From Thermohahella caldifontis (GTDB lineage Bacteria; Pseudomonadota; Gammaproteobacteria; Pseudomonadales; Oleiphilaceae), in contig NZ_CP154858.1 of NCBI RefSeq assembly GCF_041153465.1, positions 1,426,001 through 1,490,000 on the forward strand: a DNA stretch of 64,000 bases, read 5' to 3'. A program made the translations under genes and the position numbers. Positions 54,796 to 62,749 of this stretch are shown here, piece by piece. The notes under the pieces are model-generated. The model ran no database searches, was not told the origin of the DNA, and saw only the letters and a list, made by a program, of their open reading frames with translations. Each line of letters begins with the position of its first letter. The first letter of the stretch is position 1.

Positions 54796-57311
54796 GCGAG
54801 CGCGGTGGGAATTCCCGAACCGGCCGATGAAGCGACCGGTGTCCGGTAGCTGAGCCCAAGCGACAAGCCCGTCAGACTGCCGCCCATGGTCAGTTCCTGA
54901 GGATCCGTGGTCACGGGATAGAGCGCCACGGCTTCACCATCCTCGGCAATCACATTGTCACCATCACGGTCCGTACTGGCCAGCAGAATGTAAGTGCCTG
55001 CCGGGATGCCGCTCAGGCTGAAGGCTGCCGGACTGCCTCCCTGCGTTGCCACCGCCACCTCGTAGACCCGGCTGTCATCCTGGGTGTCCCGGAGCTGGAC
55101 ATACACCGTCCCCACGTCGCCATAGGCGATGGCGGCGGTGGTCTGCAGGTAGTTCACGGTCAGCCGCAGCGTGTTGTTGGGCGTCACGATATCGATGACG
55201 CCCGTCAGACGGGTATCGGTCGGCAGTTCAGTGCCCGGTTTGACGCCCGCACGCCAGGTGACCGAACCATCCGCATTGGTACCCACTTCTTCCACGCTCA
55301 GCCAGTCACCGCCGTTAAGCGTGGTCGGCGTCACACTGTCAATCACCGGTGTGCGTCCTGACGGCCAGGACAATGTGAAGGTCGCCGTATCCGTCGGGCT
55401 ACCGAGCAGCAGACGCGTGACATCGGCCGAGACCAGCTCGGCGTCCGGATCCAGCGCCTTGAGTGCAGCCTTGTCGGCATTGATGCGCCCGGCTCCGAAC
55501 CTGAGCGGATCTCCCAGATCATCGGTAATGTCTGCCAGCAGACTGCGAAAGGCCTGCGGGCCAAAGCTGCTGCCCCGTTTGGCACGGATCATGGCCGCCA
55601 CGGCAGAGACATGGGGCGCGGCGATGGACGTGCCGGACGCCAGGAAAGGCCCCGTATAAAGACCGCCGCCCTGCTCCACCGCTCCGGTGGTCAGGATCGG
55701 ATCCCCGGTATCACCGCCCGGTGCGGCCACATCAATGGTGGAGCCATAGTTGGAATAGGTCGCCAGCGTATTGTCGCGCGTGAGTGCACTGACGGATATC
55801 ACGTTGTCATACGCTGCGGGGTAGAAAGGCACCGAGGTGGCCTCGTTGCCCGCGGCAGCGACAATGATGGGCGCATCGGGCAACGCCGCCACCTGATCAA
55901 TGGCATTCTGCAGCGCCGTATCCGGTGTTGCCTGCCCCAGACTCAGGTTGATCACATCTGCCGGCCGGGAGGGCAGCCGTCCCGAAGCGTTGGGCAAGCC
56001 CGCAGCAAACTTGATGGCCTCGATGATATCCGCATCCGTGCCCTCCCCGTTTTTCCCCAGTACCCTGAGCGGCATGATGCGCGCGTGACTTGCCACCGAA
56101 GCCCCGTCCCGGGCGTTGTCGGTCAATGCGGCGATGACGCCCGCCACGAGGGTACCGTGAAAGGAACTTGTTGTGCCGTAAGCCTTGTCACCCGGGTCCG
56201 ACGGATCCGGATCCCGTCCGGGTGTCTCGTCCAGATCCAGGCTGGCAGCGGAGACAAAGTCATACATGTCCGCATCCTCCACCAGTTGTCCGGCGAGTTC
56301 CGGGTGCGATTTCACGATACCGGAATCGATCACGGCCACAACAGCGCCTTCACCGGGCGCAGGAATGCGATCCCAGGCCGATGCCATGTTCAGACTTTCG
56401 GACAAGGCCCACTGATAGTCTGCGTAGAGGGGATCATTGGGCACAAAAGCCGCCCGACGCAGGTAATTCGGCTCCGCCCACGCCACATCCGGGCGAGTCC
56501 GCAGGCTTTCAATCCAGGCCAGCGTTGCCAGCCTGGCGGACAGGTCCCCCGCTGCGGAGAGCGAGCGGACGACACCCGGTTGCCGGACATGAAACCCGAA
56601 ACGTGTGTCACCGGCAATGACCTCCACACCACTGCCCAGTGCACGCATGGCCGGCACATCGCCCCGGAACTGTACCAGCGCCTCCCCCGGCACGAAATTC
56701 AGGCCACCATAAGGTGAAGCAGCCGTTGACGTACCGGTGCCGCCCAGACTCAGCACATAGCTGACGGGTGTGGTGCCGGTGTTCAGGCGAATGCGGATCA
56801 GGTGATAGCCGGCCACCTGCGCCGTGAGTTTCAGGGGCGAACCGGCAGCGCCGTCAGTCTGCTTCCCCGAAGCGGCATCTGCCTCCGGCTCCATTTCCAG
56901 CGTCAGTGCGGAGAGCGGCCCTGGCGAAGCAGAGGACAGTGCACTGAAATAGTCCAGCCGCACACTGTCATCCTGGTGGAGATAGACCCGGTAGATATCC
57001 GCCGTATCCTGAGGAAAGTGCAAGGTGCCCGAATCCTGCGCGGCTGGCGACACGTACCCCCCGACGACAAAGGGATTGGGCAGGGGCTGGGCCTCCGCAT
57101 CCGTGTTGTTGCCCGGCGTCAGCGCACCCTCAACCGGCACATCCGCATCCCTTACCGCAAATTCCGGTGTGGTGAGCTGGCCGCTGACCGTATACAGTGC
57201 CGTCTTGCCATCACTACCCGATCCCGAACTGCCGCCACCACCTCCGCATGCACTCAGCCCGGCCAATGCGATCAGGCAGGCCACTCCGGTCAGGATCCGT
57301 AATGTCTTCAT
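54792..57311 (-). CDS. S8 subtilisin-like serine peptidase, lipoprotein
   Basis: About 839 residues from ATG 57311 (MKTLRILTGVACLIALAGLSAC): lipobox LSAC, then a Gly/Ser-rich spacer. Residues about 35-290 hold a jelly-roll-like prepeptidase region and a propeptide-like inhibitor segment; the S8 domain has Asp in VAVIDSGIV (about 328), His in HGTLVAGVIA (about 385) and Ser in GTSIAAPHVSA (about 561). C-terminal domains (about 640-839) include a CUB/pre-peptidase-like fold. The stop TGA lies inside the IS; without it the protein would end in ALAP rather than ALA. Surface or secreted proteolysis is inferred. Confidence 0.88.
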   Translation of the reverse strand: MKTLRILTGVACLIALAGLSACGGGGGSSGSGSDGKTALYTVSGQLTTPEFAVRDADVPVEGALTPGNNTDAEAQPLPNPFVVGGYVSPAAQDSGTLHFPQDTADIYRVYLHQDDSVRLDYFSALSSASPGPLSALTLEMEPEADAASGKQTDGAAGSPLKLTAQVAGYHLIRIRLNTGTTPVSYVLSLGGTGTSTAASPYGGLNFVPGEALVQFRGDVPAMRALGSGVEVIAGDTRFGFHVRQPGVVRSLSAAGDLSARLATLAWIESLRTRPDVAWAEPNYLRRAAFVPNDPLYADYQWALSESLNMASAWDRIPAPGEGAVVAVIDSGIVKSHPELAGQLVEDADMYDFVSAASLDLDETPGRDPDPSDPGDKAYGTTSSFHGTLVAGVIAALTDNARDGASVASHARIMPLRVLGKNGEGTDADIIEAIKFAAGLPNASGRLPSRPADVINLSLGQATPDTALQNAIDQVAALPDAPIIVAAAGNEATSVPFYPAAYDNVISVSALTRDNTLATYSNYGSTIDVAAPGGDTGDPILTTGAVEQGGGLYTGPFLASGTSIAAPHVSAVAAMIRAKRGSSFGPQAFRSLLADITDDLGDPLRFGAGRINADKAALKALDPDAELVSADVTRLLLGSPTDTATFTLSWPSGRTPVIDSVTPTTLNGGDWLSVEEVGTNADGSVTWRAGVKPGTELPTDTRLTGVIDIVTPNNTLRLTVNYLQTTAAIAYGDVGTVYVQLRDTQDDSRVYEVAVATQGGSPAAFSLSGIPAGTYILLASTDRDGDNVIAEDGEAVALYPVTTDPQELTMGGSLTGLSLGLSYRTPVASSAGSGIPTALA
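54796..54804. repeat. IS target-site duplication, right copy
   Basis: GCGAGCGCG, identical to the left copy. It belongs to the last codons of the peptidase gene (ACC GCG CTC GC on the minus strand). Confidence 0.93.
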
Positions 57312-57416
57312 CACTCGCGCTCCTCGTTCCTGCACCCGACTGAACAGACCGACCATGACCTGACAGCGAGGCTCTGATATGCTGAGTATAGTTGAACCTC
57401 ACCAGAGTGCGCGGTC

Positions 57417-59087
57417 ATGTCCTATACCCTGAAATCCGTGCGCGCTCCGAAACTCCGCGGACGCGCGCTCAAGTCACTTGTTGCGGCGCTGGACAGCCCG
57501 CTGACACGTCGTTTCATCGAATACACATTGCTGCGCGAAGCGGGCCTGCCCCGTTTCCGGAGCCAGCCTCTGGATACACCGCCCCTCATGCAACCCGTCA
57601 ACCTGGCTGCCACGGGTGCCCCGATCGGGCAACCGCCCGCCCGGGTCCTGGACGCTCTGGTCAAGGCCCCCTTGCCCACCCGCCTGCCGGGCATCCTGGA
57701 TTTCCACGCCGCCTACCGCGAGGGCCGGACAACGCCTTCGGACGTTGCAGAGCGCCTGATCGCCCGGCTGGAAGAGCTTGACCGCACGCCCTTCAATCCC
57801 GTCGTGTTCCGCAATGACCAGAACATCCGGGCCCAGGCCCGGGAATCGACACAACGCTGGCAGCGGGGACGGCCGCTGAGTCTTCTGGATGGCGTACCGG
57901 TGGCAGTGAAGGACGAACTCGACTTGGTGCCCTATGCGACAACCGCCGGCACCCGTGTCTTCGGGCAGGATGGCTCGGCACAGGACGATGCCACCGCCTG
58001 TGCGCGACTGCGACAGGCCGGCGCGCTTTTCATCGGCAAAACGCACATGCATGAAATCGGCATGGGGGTGACGGGCCACAACACCCATTACGGCCCGGCC
58101 CGCAATCCCTGGGACATGACCCGCTACACCGGAGGATCATCCAGCGGCAGTGCCGCGGCGGTAGCACTCGGGCTCTGTCCTGTGGCCCTGGGGGCCGACG
58201 GAGGCGGATCCATCCGCATCCCGGCTGCGCTCTGCGGCATCAGCGGCCTCAAGCCCACCTGGGGGCGGGTCAGCGAACACGGTGCCTTTCCGCTCTGCCC
58301 TTCCGTCGCCCATATCGGCCCCATGGGGCTGACAGCGGATGATCTGGCCATCGTCTACAGCCTCATTGCCGGGCCGGACGTGATGGACAGCCATACCCTG
58401 CATCAGCCAATGGTCACGCTGGACCTGTATCCGGATCTCAGGGGGCTCCGGATCGGCATCTATACCCCCTGGTTCAGCGATGCCTCCCCCGAGGTCGTTC
58501 AGGCCTGCCAGCTCGGGGTTGAACGCATGAAGCAACTGGGTGCGGAGGTGCACGCGGTCATGCCGGAGGATCTGGACAATGCCCGGGTGGCCCATGCGGT
58601 CACCATTGCCAGCGAAATGCTGGCCAGCGTGTGGTCAGCCTTCCAGCGGACACCTGAGGCCTTTGGCATGGAAACCCGCCTGAACCTGGCCATGGCACGC
58701 GCCTTTACCGCTGCCGACTATGTCCGTGCGCAACAGGTGCGCCAGCAACTGATGGATACGCTCAACAACCTGTTTCAGCAGGTGGATCTGCTCGTCACAC
58801 CGACGACAGGCATCACCGCGCCGCCGATCCCGGAGTCGGCATTGCCGGACGGGGAGTCCGATCTGAAGACCCTGACCGCACTGATGCGTTTCGCCTTCGT
58901 GGGCAACCTGTCCGGCATCCCGGCACTCACTCTGCCTGTGGGTCAGGATGGCTGCGGCCTGCCGGTGGGGCTTCAGCTGATGGCCAGCCACTGGCAGGAA
59001 TCCCGCCTGCTGGCGGTGGCGCGCTGCCTCATGCAGGATGAACCCGCACCGGCAGCACCCGGCGCCCGGTCGCTGCTGACCGATTAA
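57417..59087 (+). CDS. amidase signature family enzyme
   Basis: 556 residues, somewhat longer than usual owing to about 90 extra N-terminal residues. The catalytic triad is Lys165 in VAVKDEL, the cis-Ser in GGSSSGS (about 239-245) and the nucleophile Ser in GADGGGSIRIPAA. It hydrolyses an amide bond; substrates in the family range from aryl and fatty amides to Glu-tRNA, and cannot be told here. It is divergent from the S8 peptidase with 105 bp between them and overlaps the convergent MBL gene by 4 nt. Confidence 0.92.
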   Translation: MSYTLKSVRAPKLRGRALKSLVAALDSPLTRRFIEYTLLREAGLPRFRSQPLDTPPLMQPVNLAATGAPIGQPPARVLDALVKAPLPTRLPGILDFHAAYREGRTTPSDVAERLIARLEELDRTPFNPVVFRNDQNIRAQARESTQRWQRGRPLSLLDGVPVAVKDELDLVPYATTAGTRVFGQDGSAQDDATACARLRQAGALFIGKTHMHEIGMGVTGHNTHYGPARNPWDMTRYTGGSSSGSAAAVALGLCPVALGADGGGSIRIPAALCGISGLKPTWGRVSEHGAFPLCPSVAHIGPMGLTADDLAIVYSLIAGPDVMDSHTLHQPMVTLDLYPDLRGLRIGIYTPWFSDASPEVVQACQLGVERMKQLGAEVHAVMPEDLDNARVAHAVTIASEMLASVWSAFQRTPEAFGMETRLNLAMARAFTAADYVRAQQVRQQLMDTLNNLFQQVDLLVTPTTGITAPPIPESALPDGESDLKTLTALMRFAFVGNLSGIPALTLPVGQDGCGLPVGLQLMASHWQESRLLAVARCLMQDEPAPAAPGARSLLTD

Positions 59088-59716
59088 TCGCGGACGAAGG
59101 GGTTGTAGCGCCGCTCGTGGCCGAAGGTGGACATGGGGCCGTGACCGGGAATGAACTGCACATCATCCCCAAGGGGAAAGAGTCTGGTCTTGATGGACCG
59201 GATCAGGGTCGCGTGATCGCCTCTGGGAAAGTCCGTTCGCCCGATGGAACCGTTGAACAGGACATCCCCGACCAGGGCAAGGCGGTGCGGCACCGAATGG
59301 AACACCACATGCCCCGGAGTATGCCCCGGGCAATGAATCACCTGGAGGGTTTCCGTCCCCACCGTCACGGTTTCACCATCCTTGAGCCAGCGATCCGGCA
59401 TGAAGCTGCGTACGGCGCCGAATCCGAACATGGCCCCCTGTTGGGCCAGCCCCTGTATCCAGAACAGGTCTTCCCATTCGGGCCCTTCTATGGGAATACC
59501 ATAGCGTTCCGCCACGTCCGCCGCTGCACCGGCATGATCGATGTGTCCGTGCGTGATCAGCACCTTCTCCGGGATCACGCCCGCCTTGCTGACGGCCGCC
59601 TCGATACGCGGCAGATCCCCGCCCGGATCCACAATGGCCGCCTTGCCGGTGGCCTCGTCCCAGATCAGCGTACAGTTCTGCTCGAAGGGTGTCACAGGAA
59701 TAATGGTGAACTTCAT
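59084..59716 (-). CDS. MBL-fold metallo-hydrolase (glyoxalase II-like)
   Basis: 210 residues from ATG 59716 (MKFTIIPVTPFEQNCTLIWDEATG). The dinuclear zinc motif is THGHIDHAGAA, followed by further ligands in HCPGHTPGHVVFH and LVGDVLFNGSIGRTDFPRGD. It resembles YcbL/GloB-type thiolesterases. The first residues before MKF are not family-like. It converges with the amidase; the 79 bp on the other side are shared with doxX. Confidence 0.92.
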   Translation of the reverse strand: MKFTIIPVTPFEQNCTLIWDEATGKAAIVDPGGDLPRIEAAVSKAGVIPEKVLITHGHIDHAGAAADVAERYGIPIEGPEWEDLFWIQGLAQQGAMFGFGAVRSFMPDRWLKDGETVTVGTETLQVIHCPGHTPGHVVFHSVPHRLALVGDVLFNGSIGRTDFPRGDHATLIRSIKTRLFPLGDDVQFIPGHGPMSTFGHERRYNPFVRD

Positions 59717-59795
59717 CGTTCCGACCTTGTCCAAGAGTCACGTCGGGGAGTATACCACCCTGCGCCCTCACCACAATGATCTGCGGAGAGATGTC

Positions 59796-60233
59796 ATGCG
59801 TTCACTTCTGCTGTCCAATACCCCGGATGCGTACAGTGACCTGCCCGTTGCGCTGCTTGATGTACTCGGCAGGCTTGGGCTTTCACTGATTTTTCTGCTT
59901 TCGGGACTGAACAAGATCCAGAATTACGAAGCCAATGCGTCATACATGGCATCCGGCGGCTTGCCCGCCGAATGGCTTCCGGCCGTTATCCTGCTTGAAC
60001 TCGGCGGTGCCCTGTTCATGCTGGTGGGCTTTCAGACGCGCCTCGTTGCCCTGGCCTTTGCCGGGTTCAGCCTGCTCACCGCAGTGCTGTTTCACAGCAA
60101 CCCGGACGACTCGATTCAGTACCTGATGTTTCTGAAGAATGTGGCCATTGCCGGCGGTTTTCTCATTCTCGCAGCTCACGGTGCCGGCAGGTTCAGCGTG
60201 GACGCCTGGCGCGTGAGACGCCCCCGGGCCTGA
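59796..60233 (+). CDS. DoxX-family membrane protein
   Basis: 145 residues from ATG 59796 with GGAGAG 7-10 nt upstream; the longer in-frame reading is antisense to the MBL gene. Four helices: LDVLGRLGLSLIFLLSGLNKI, LPAVILLELGGALFMLVGF, LVALAFAGFSLLTAVLF and FLKNVAIAGGFLILAA, as in DoxX/SURF4-like proteins. Some relatives act in redox or quinone metabolism; the function here is unknown. Confidence 0.9.
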   Translation: MRSLLLSNTPDAYSDLPVALLDVLGRLGLSLIFLLSGLNKIQNYEANASYMASGGLPAEWLPAVILLELGGALFMLVGFQTRLVALAFAGFSLLTAVLFHSNPDDSIQYLMFLKNVAIAGGFLILAAHGAGRFSVDAWRVRRPRA

Positions 60234-60252
60234 TCAGGGGTCACGATCCTTC

Positions 60253-62733
60253 TCAGGCGTTGCCATTGGCCAGGTGCGTCAGCCACTGGCGTTCGAAGGC
60301 ATCCAGTGCCATCGGTCGTGCTTTAAGGTAACCCTGCATGGCGTCACACCCGGCGTTGCGCAGCCATTCCAGCTGGGCTTCGGTTTCCACACCTTCCGCC
60401 AGGGTCCGGAAGCCCAGGTTGCGCCCCATGTTCAGAATGGTGGACGTAATCGCCGCATCGTGCTCATCATCGGGCAATCCGTCCACAAAGGAACGATCCA
60501 CCTTGAGCAGATCCACCGGATAGCTCTTGAGTGCGGCCAGATTGGAATACCCGGTACCGAAGTCATCAATGGCAATCCGCACCCCCAGTCGCTTGAGGCG
60601 ATTGAGGGTCTCCACTGCCTGCTGGTGATTGGTGGCCAGCACCCCTTCGGTCACTTCGATTTCGATCAGGCCGTCAGGGAGGCGCGACTGGCGCAAAATG
60701 CGAGCGACATTCTCCACAAAATCAACGCGGGCAAACTGGCCGGGCGAGACATTGACGGCAACCGGATGTCGCCATCCCCAATGTTCGTGCCAGTGCTGCA
60801 CGGCCCGGGCGGACTGTTCCAGCACCCACTCACCGATCTGCTGGATGAGCCCGGTGGATTCGGCAACCGGAATGAATTCGGAGGGGGGCACCAGCCCGCG
60901 TTCCGGATGTTGCCAGCGAATCAGCATTTCCGCGCCGCAGATCTGCCCCGTCCGGCAGTCGAACTGGGGCTGGACATGGAGCACCAGCTGATTCTGAACC
61001 GTGGCCCGGCGCAGGTCATGGAGCAGTGCAACACGCTCACGCAAGGCTCTGGCCATGGCTTCTTCAAAAAAGACATACCCGCCCTTGCTGGTCGCCTTGG
61101 CGTGATAAAGTGCCGTATCCGCATGCTTGATCAGATCCTTAGGACCACTGGTTTCCTTGCCGGTATAGATCACCACGCCAATGGAAAGTGTCAGTTCAAT
61201 TTCCTGGCCGGTGACGAAAAACGGCATGGCCGCAATGCGATTCAGGTGCTCGCACAGATTCCGCACCCGCTCGAAGTCCGGCAGACTGGTCAGCAGAATG
61301 GCAAACTCGTCTCCGCCTTCCCGGCTCAACACCGCCTGTCGGGGCAGGGCCGAACCGAGCCGCTGGGCCATGTCCAGGATCAGGGCATCGCCCACTTCGT
61401 GCCCGAAGACGTCATTGATGTGCTGAAAATTGTCGATGTCCACCAGCATCAGCACCATGAGTCCCTGCCGCTTGCGCCGGGCCCGCTCCATGGCCGCCTT
61501 GAGCCGGGCTTCGAACACGCTTCGGTTCGGCAGCCCGGTCAGCGGATCATGGCGCTCCTTGTAGGCCAGATCCTTGACCAGCGAACGGATGTAGCGGTTG
61601 ACCATGCGCGCCCGGCGCACCCGGGCCAGCAGATCCTGGGTCAGCTTCCAGGGTTCGATGGGCTTGGTCAGGAAGTCATCTCCTGCCACACGTACCGCCT
61701 GAAGCTGCTTTTCAGGATTGGTTTCCGATGACAGAAACACGATGGGGATGCTGGCCAGACGGTGATGCTGACGAATTACCTGTCCAAGCTCGATACCACT
61801 GCACTCAGGCATGTACAGATCCAGCACGATCAGTTCGGGGCGGAACTGGTTGATGACATCCAGCACCTTGCGGGGATCGGTTTCGGTCCTGACCTCCATA
61901 CCCTTTTCTTCCAGAAAGAGCTGGTAGAGCTTCAGCAGGTCTTCATCGTCATCCACCAGCAGGATCCGGTAGGGCTCCCGTGGTCGTTTCTCGATCAGTT
62001 CCTCAAGTGCCAGAAAGAGCTGATCCACATCCAGGGGCTTGGTGAGATACCAGGTTGCCCCGGCACGCACGGCCTTCAGGCGTGACTCAAAGTCGTCACG
62101 CAGGCTGACCACCACGGCAGGCAAGGGAGGCTTGTCGTCAGCCAAACGCTGCGCGCCGATGCGGGACAGGCACTCCAGCCCGCTCAGGTCGCCTTCCTCC
62201 AGCATGACGTCCACAACCAGTGCCAGCGGCTCGACACTCTGAAGCCGTGCTTCCAGACGGCTTGCGTCCGCATGGCACTCCACGCGATAACCGCGGGACT
62301 CGATCTGCGTCTTCAGCCATTCGGCATACAGGTGGTCATCTTCCAGCACCATGACCGGCCGGCCCTGGCGCGCACCCGCTATCGGCTCTTCTTCCAGCCA
62401 GGCCACCTTCTCTGGTGAGGCAAGCGCCCGGATTTCCGCGATCAGCTCATCCAGTGCTGCGGACAGTGCCTGCCTGTCTTCTTCGCTGGCGCCTTCTTTC
62501 TGGGCCAGCACCTGTCGTTCGATCAGGGCCGCATGGGCACTGACGTGACTCAGGCCGAACACGGCCGCACTGCCGGCGAGCATGTGCAGCAACTGAGCCA
62601 GGGCGGCGAGGCTTTCCGCCCCATCCTGCCTCAGATCCTCTTTCAGCAATCCCAGTCGGGTACTCTTTTCTTCCAGTGAACGGCGGTAACGTGCCCGCAA
62701 TTGCAGCAGCCGCTGTGTGTATTCTCCCTTCAT
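60253..62733 (-). CDS. HPt-REC-REC-GGDEF-EAL c-di-GMP turnover protein
   Basis: 826 residues from ATG 62733. Histidine phosphotransfer domain with His50 in LLHMLAGSAAVFGL, a receiver about 120-240 (VMVLEDD...VVDVMLEEG), a second receiver about 250-370 (LLVDDDED...LDLYMPECSG, VAGDDFLTKP), GGDEF about 400-560 with an intact REGGDEF but no RxxD inhibitory site before it, and EAL about 570-820 with EML for EAL and intact NVSPGQF, EVTEG, DDFGTGYSNL and EGVET. Both synthase and phosphodiesterase motifs are mostly intact, so it may do either. The next gene upstream is a related REC-REC-GGDEF protein 16 bp away. Confidence 0.93.
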   Translation of the reverse strand: MKGEYTQRLLQLRARYRRSLEEKSTRLGLLKEDLRQDGAESLAALAQLLHMLAGSAAVFGLSHVSAHAALIERQVLAQKEGASEEDRQALSAALDELIAEIRALASPEKVAWLEEEPIAGARQGRPVMVLEDDHLYAEWLKTQIESRGYRVECHADASRLEARLQSVEPLALVVDVMLEEGDLSGLECLSRIGAQRLADDKPPLPAVVVSLRDDFESRLKAVRAGATWYLTKPLDVDQLFLALEELIEKRPREPYRILLVDDDEDLLKLYQLFLEEKGMEVRTETDPRKVLDVINQFRPELIVLDLYMPECSGIELGQVIRQHHRLASIPIVFLSSETNPEKQLQAVRVAGDDFLTKPIEPWKLTQDLLARVRRARMVNRYIRSLVKDLAYKERHDPLTGLPNRSVFEARLKAAMERARRKRQGLMVLMLVDIDNFQHINDVFGHEVGDALILDMAQRLGSALPRQAVLSREGGDEFAILLTSLPDFERVRNLCEHLNRIAAMPFFVTGQEIELTLSIGVVIYTGKETSGPKDLIKHADTALYHAKATSKGGYVFFEEAMARALRERVALLHDLRRATVQNQLVLHVQPQFDCRTGQICGAEMLIRWQHPERGLVPPSEFIPVAESTGLIQQIGEWVLEQSARAVQHWHEHWGWRHPVAVNVSPGQFARVDFVENVARILRQSRLPDGLIEIEVTEGVLATNHQQAVETLNRLKRLGVRIAIDDFGTGYSNLAALKSYPVDLLKVDRSFVDGLPDDEHDAAITSTILNMGRNLGFRTLAEGVETEAQLEWLRNAGCDAMQGYLKARPMALDAFERQWLTHLANGNA

Positions 62734-62749
62734 GGGGCATCCCCTTGCC

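Noticed and set aside
53367..54808. A 13-bp imperfect target duplication (GCGAGCGCGCTGG / GCGAGCGCGGTGG)
   Set aside because: The last four bases on the left belong to the terminal repeat (CTGG); correct ends give an exact 9-bp duplication.
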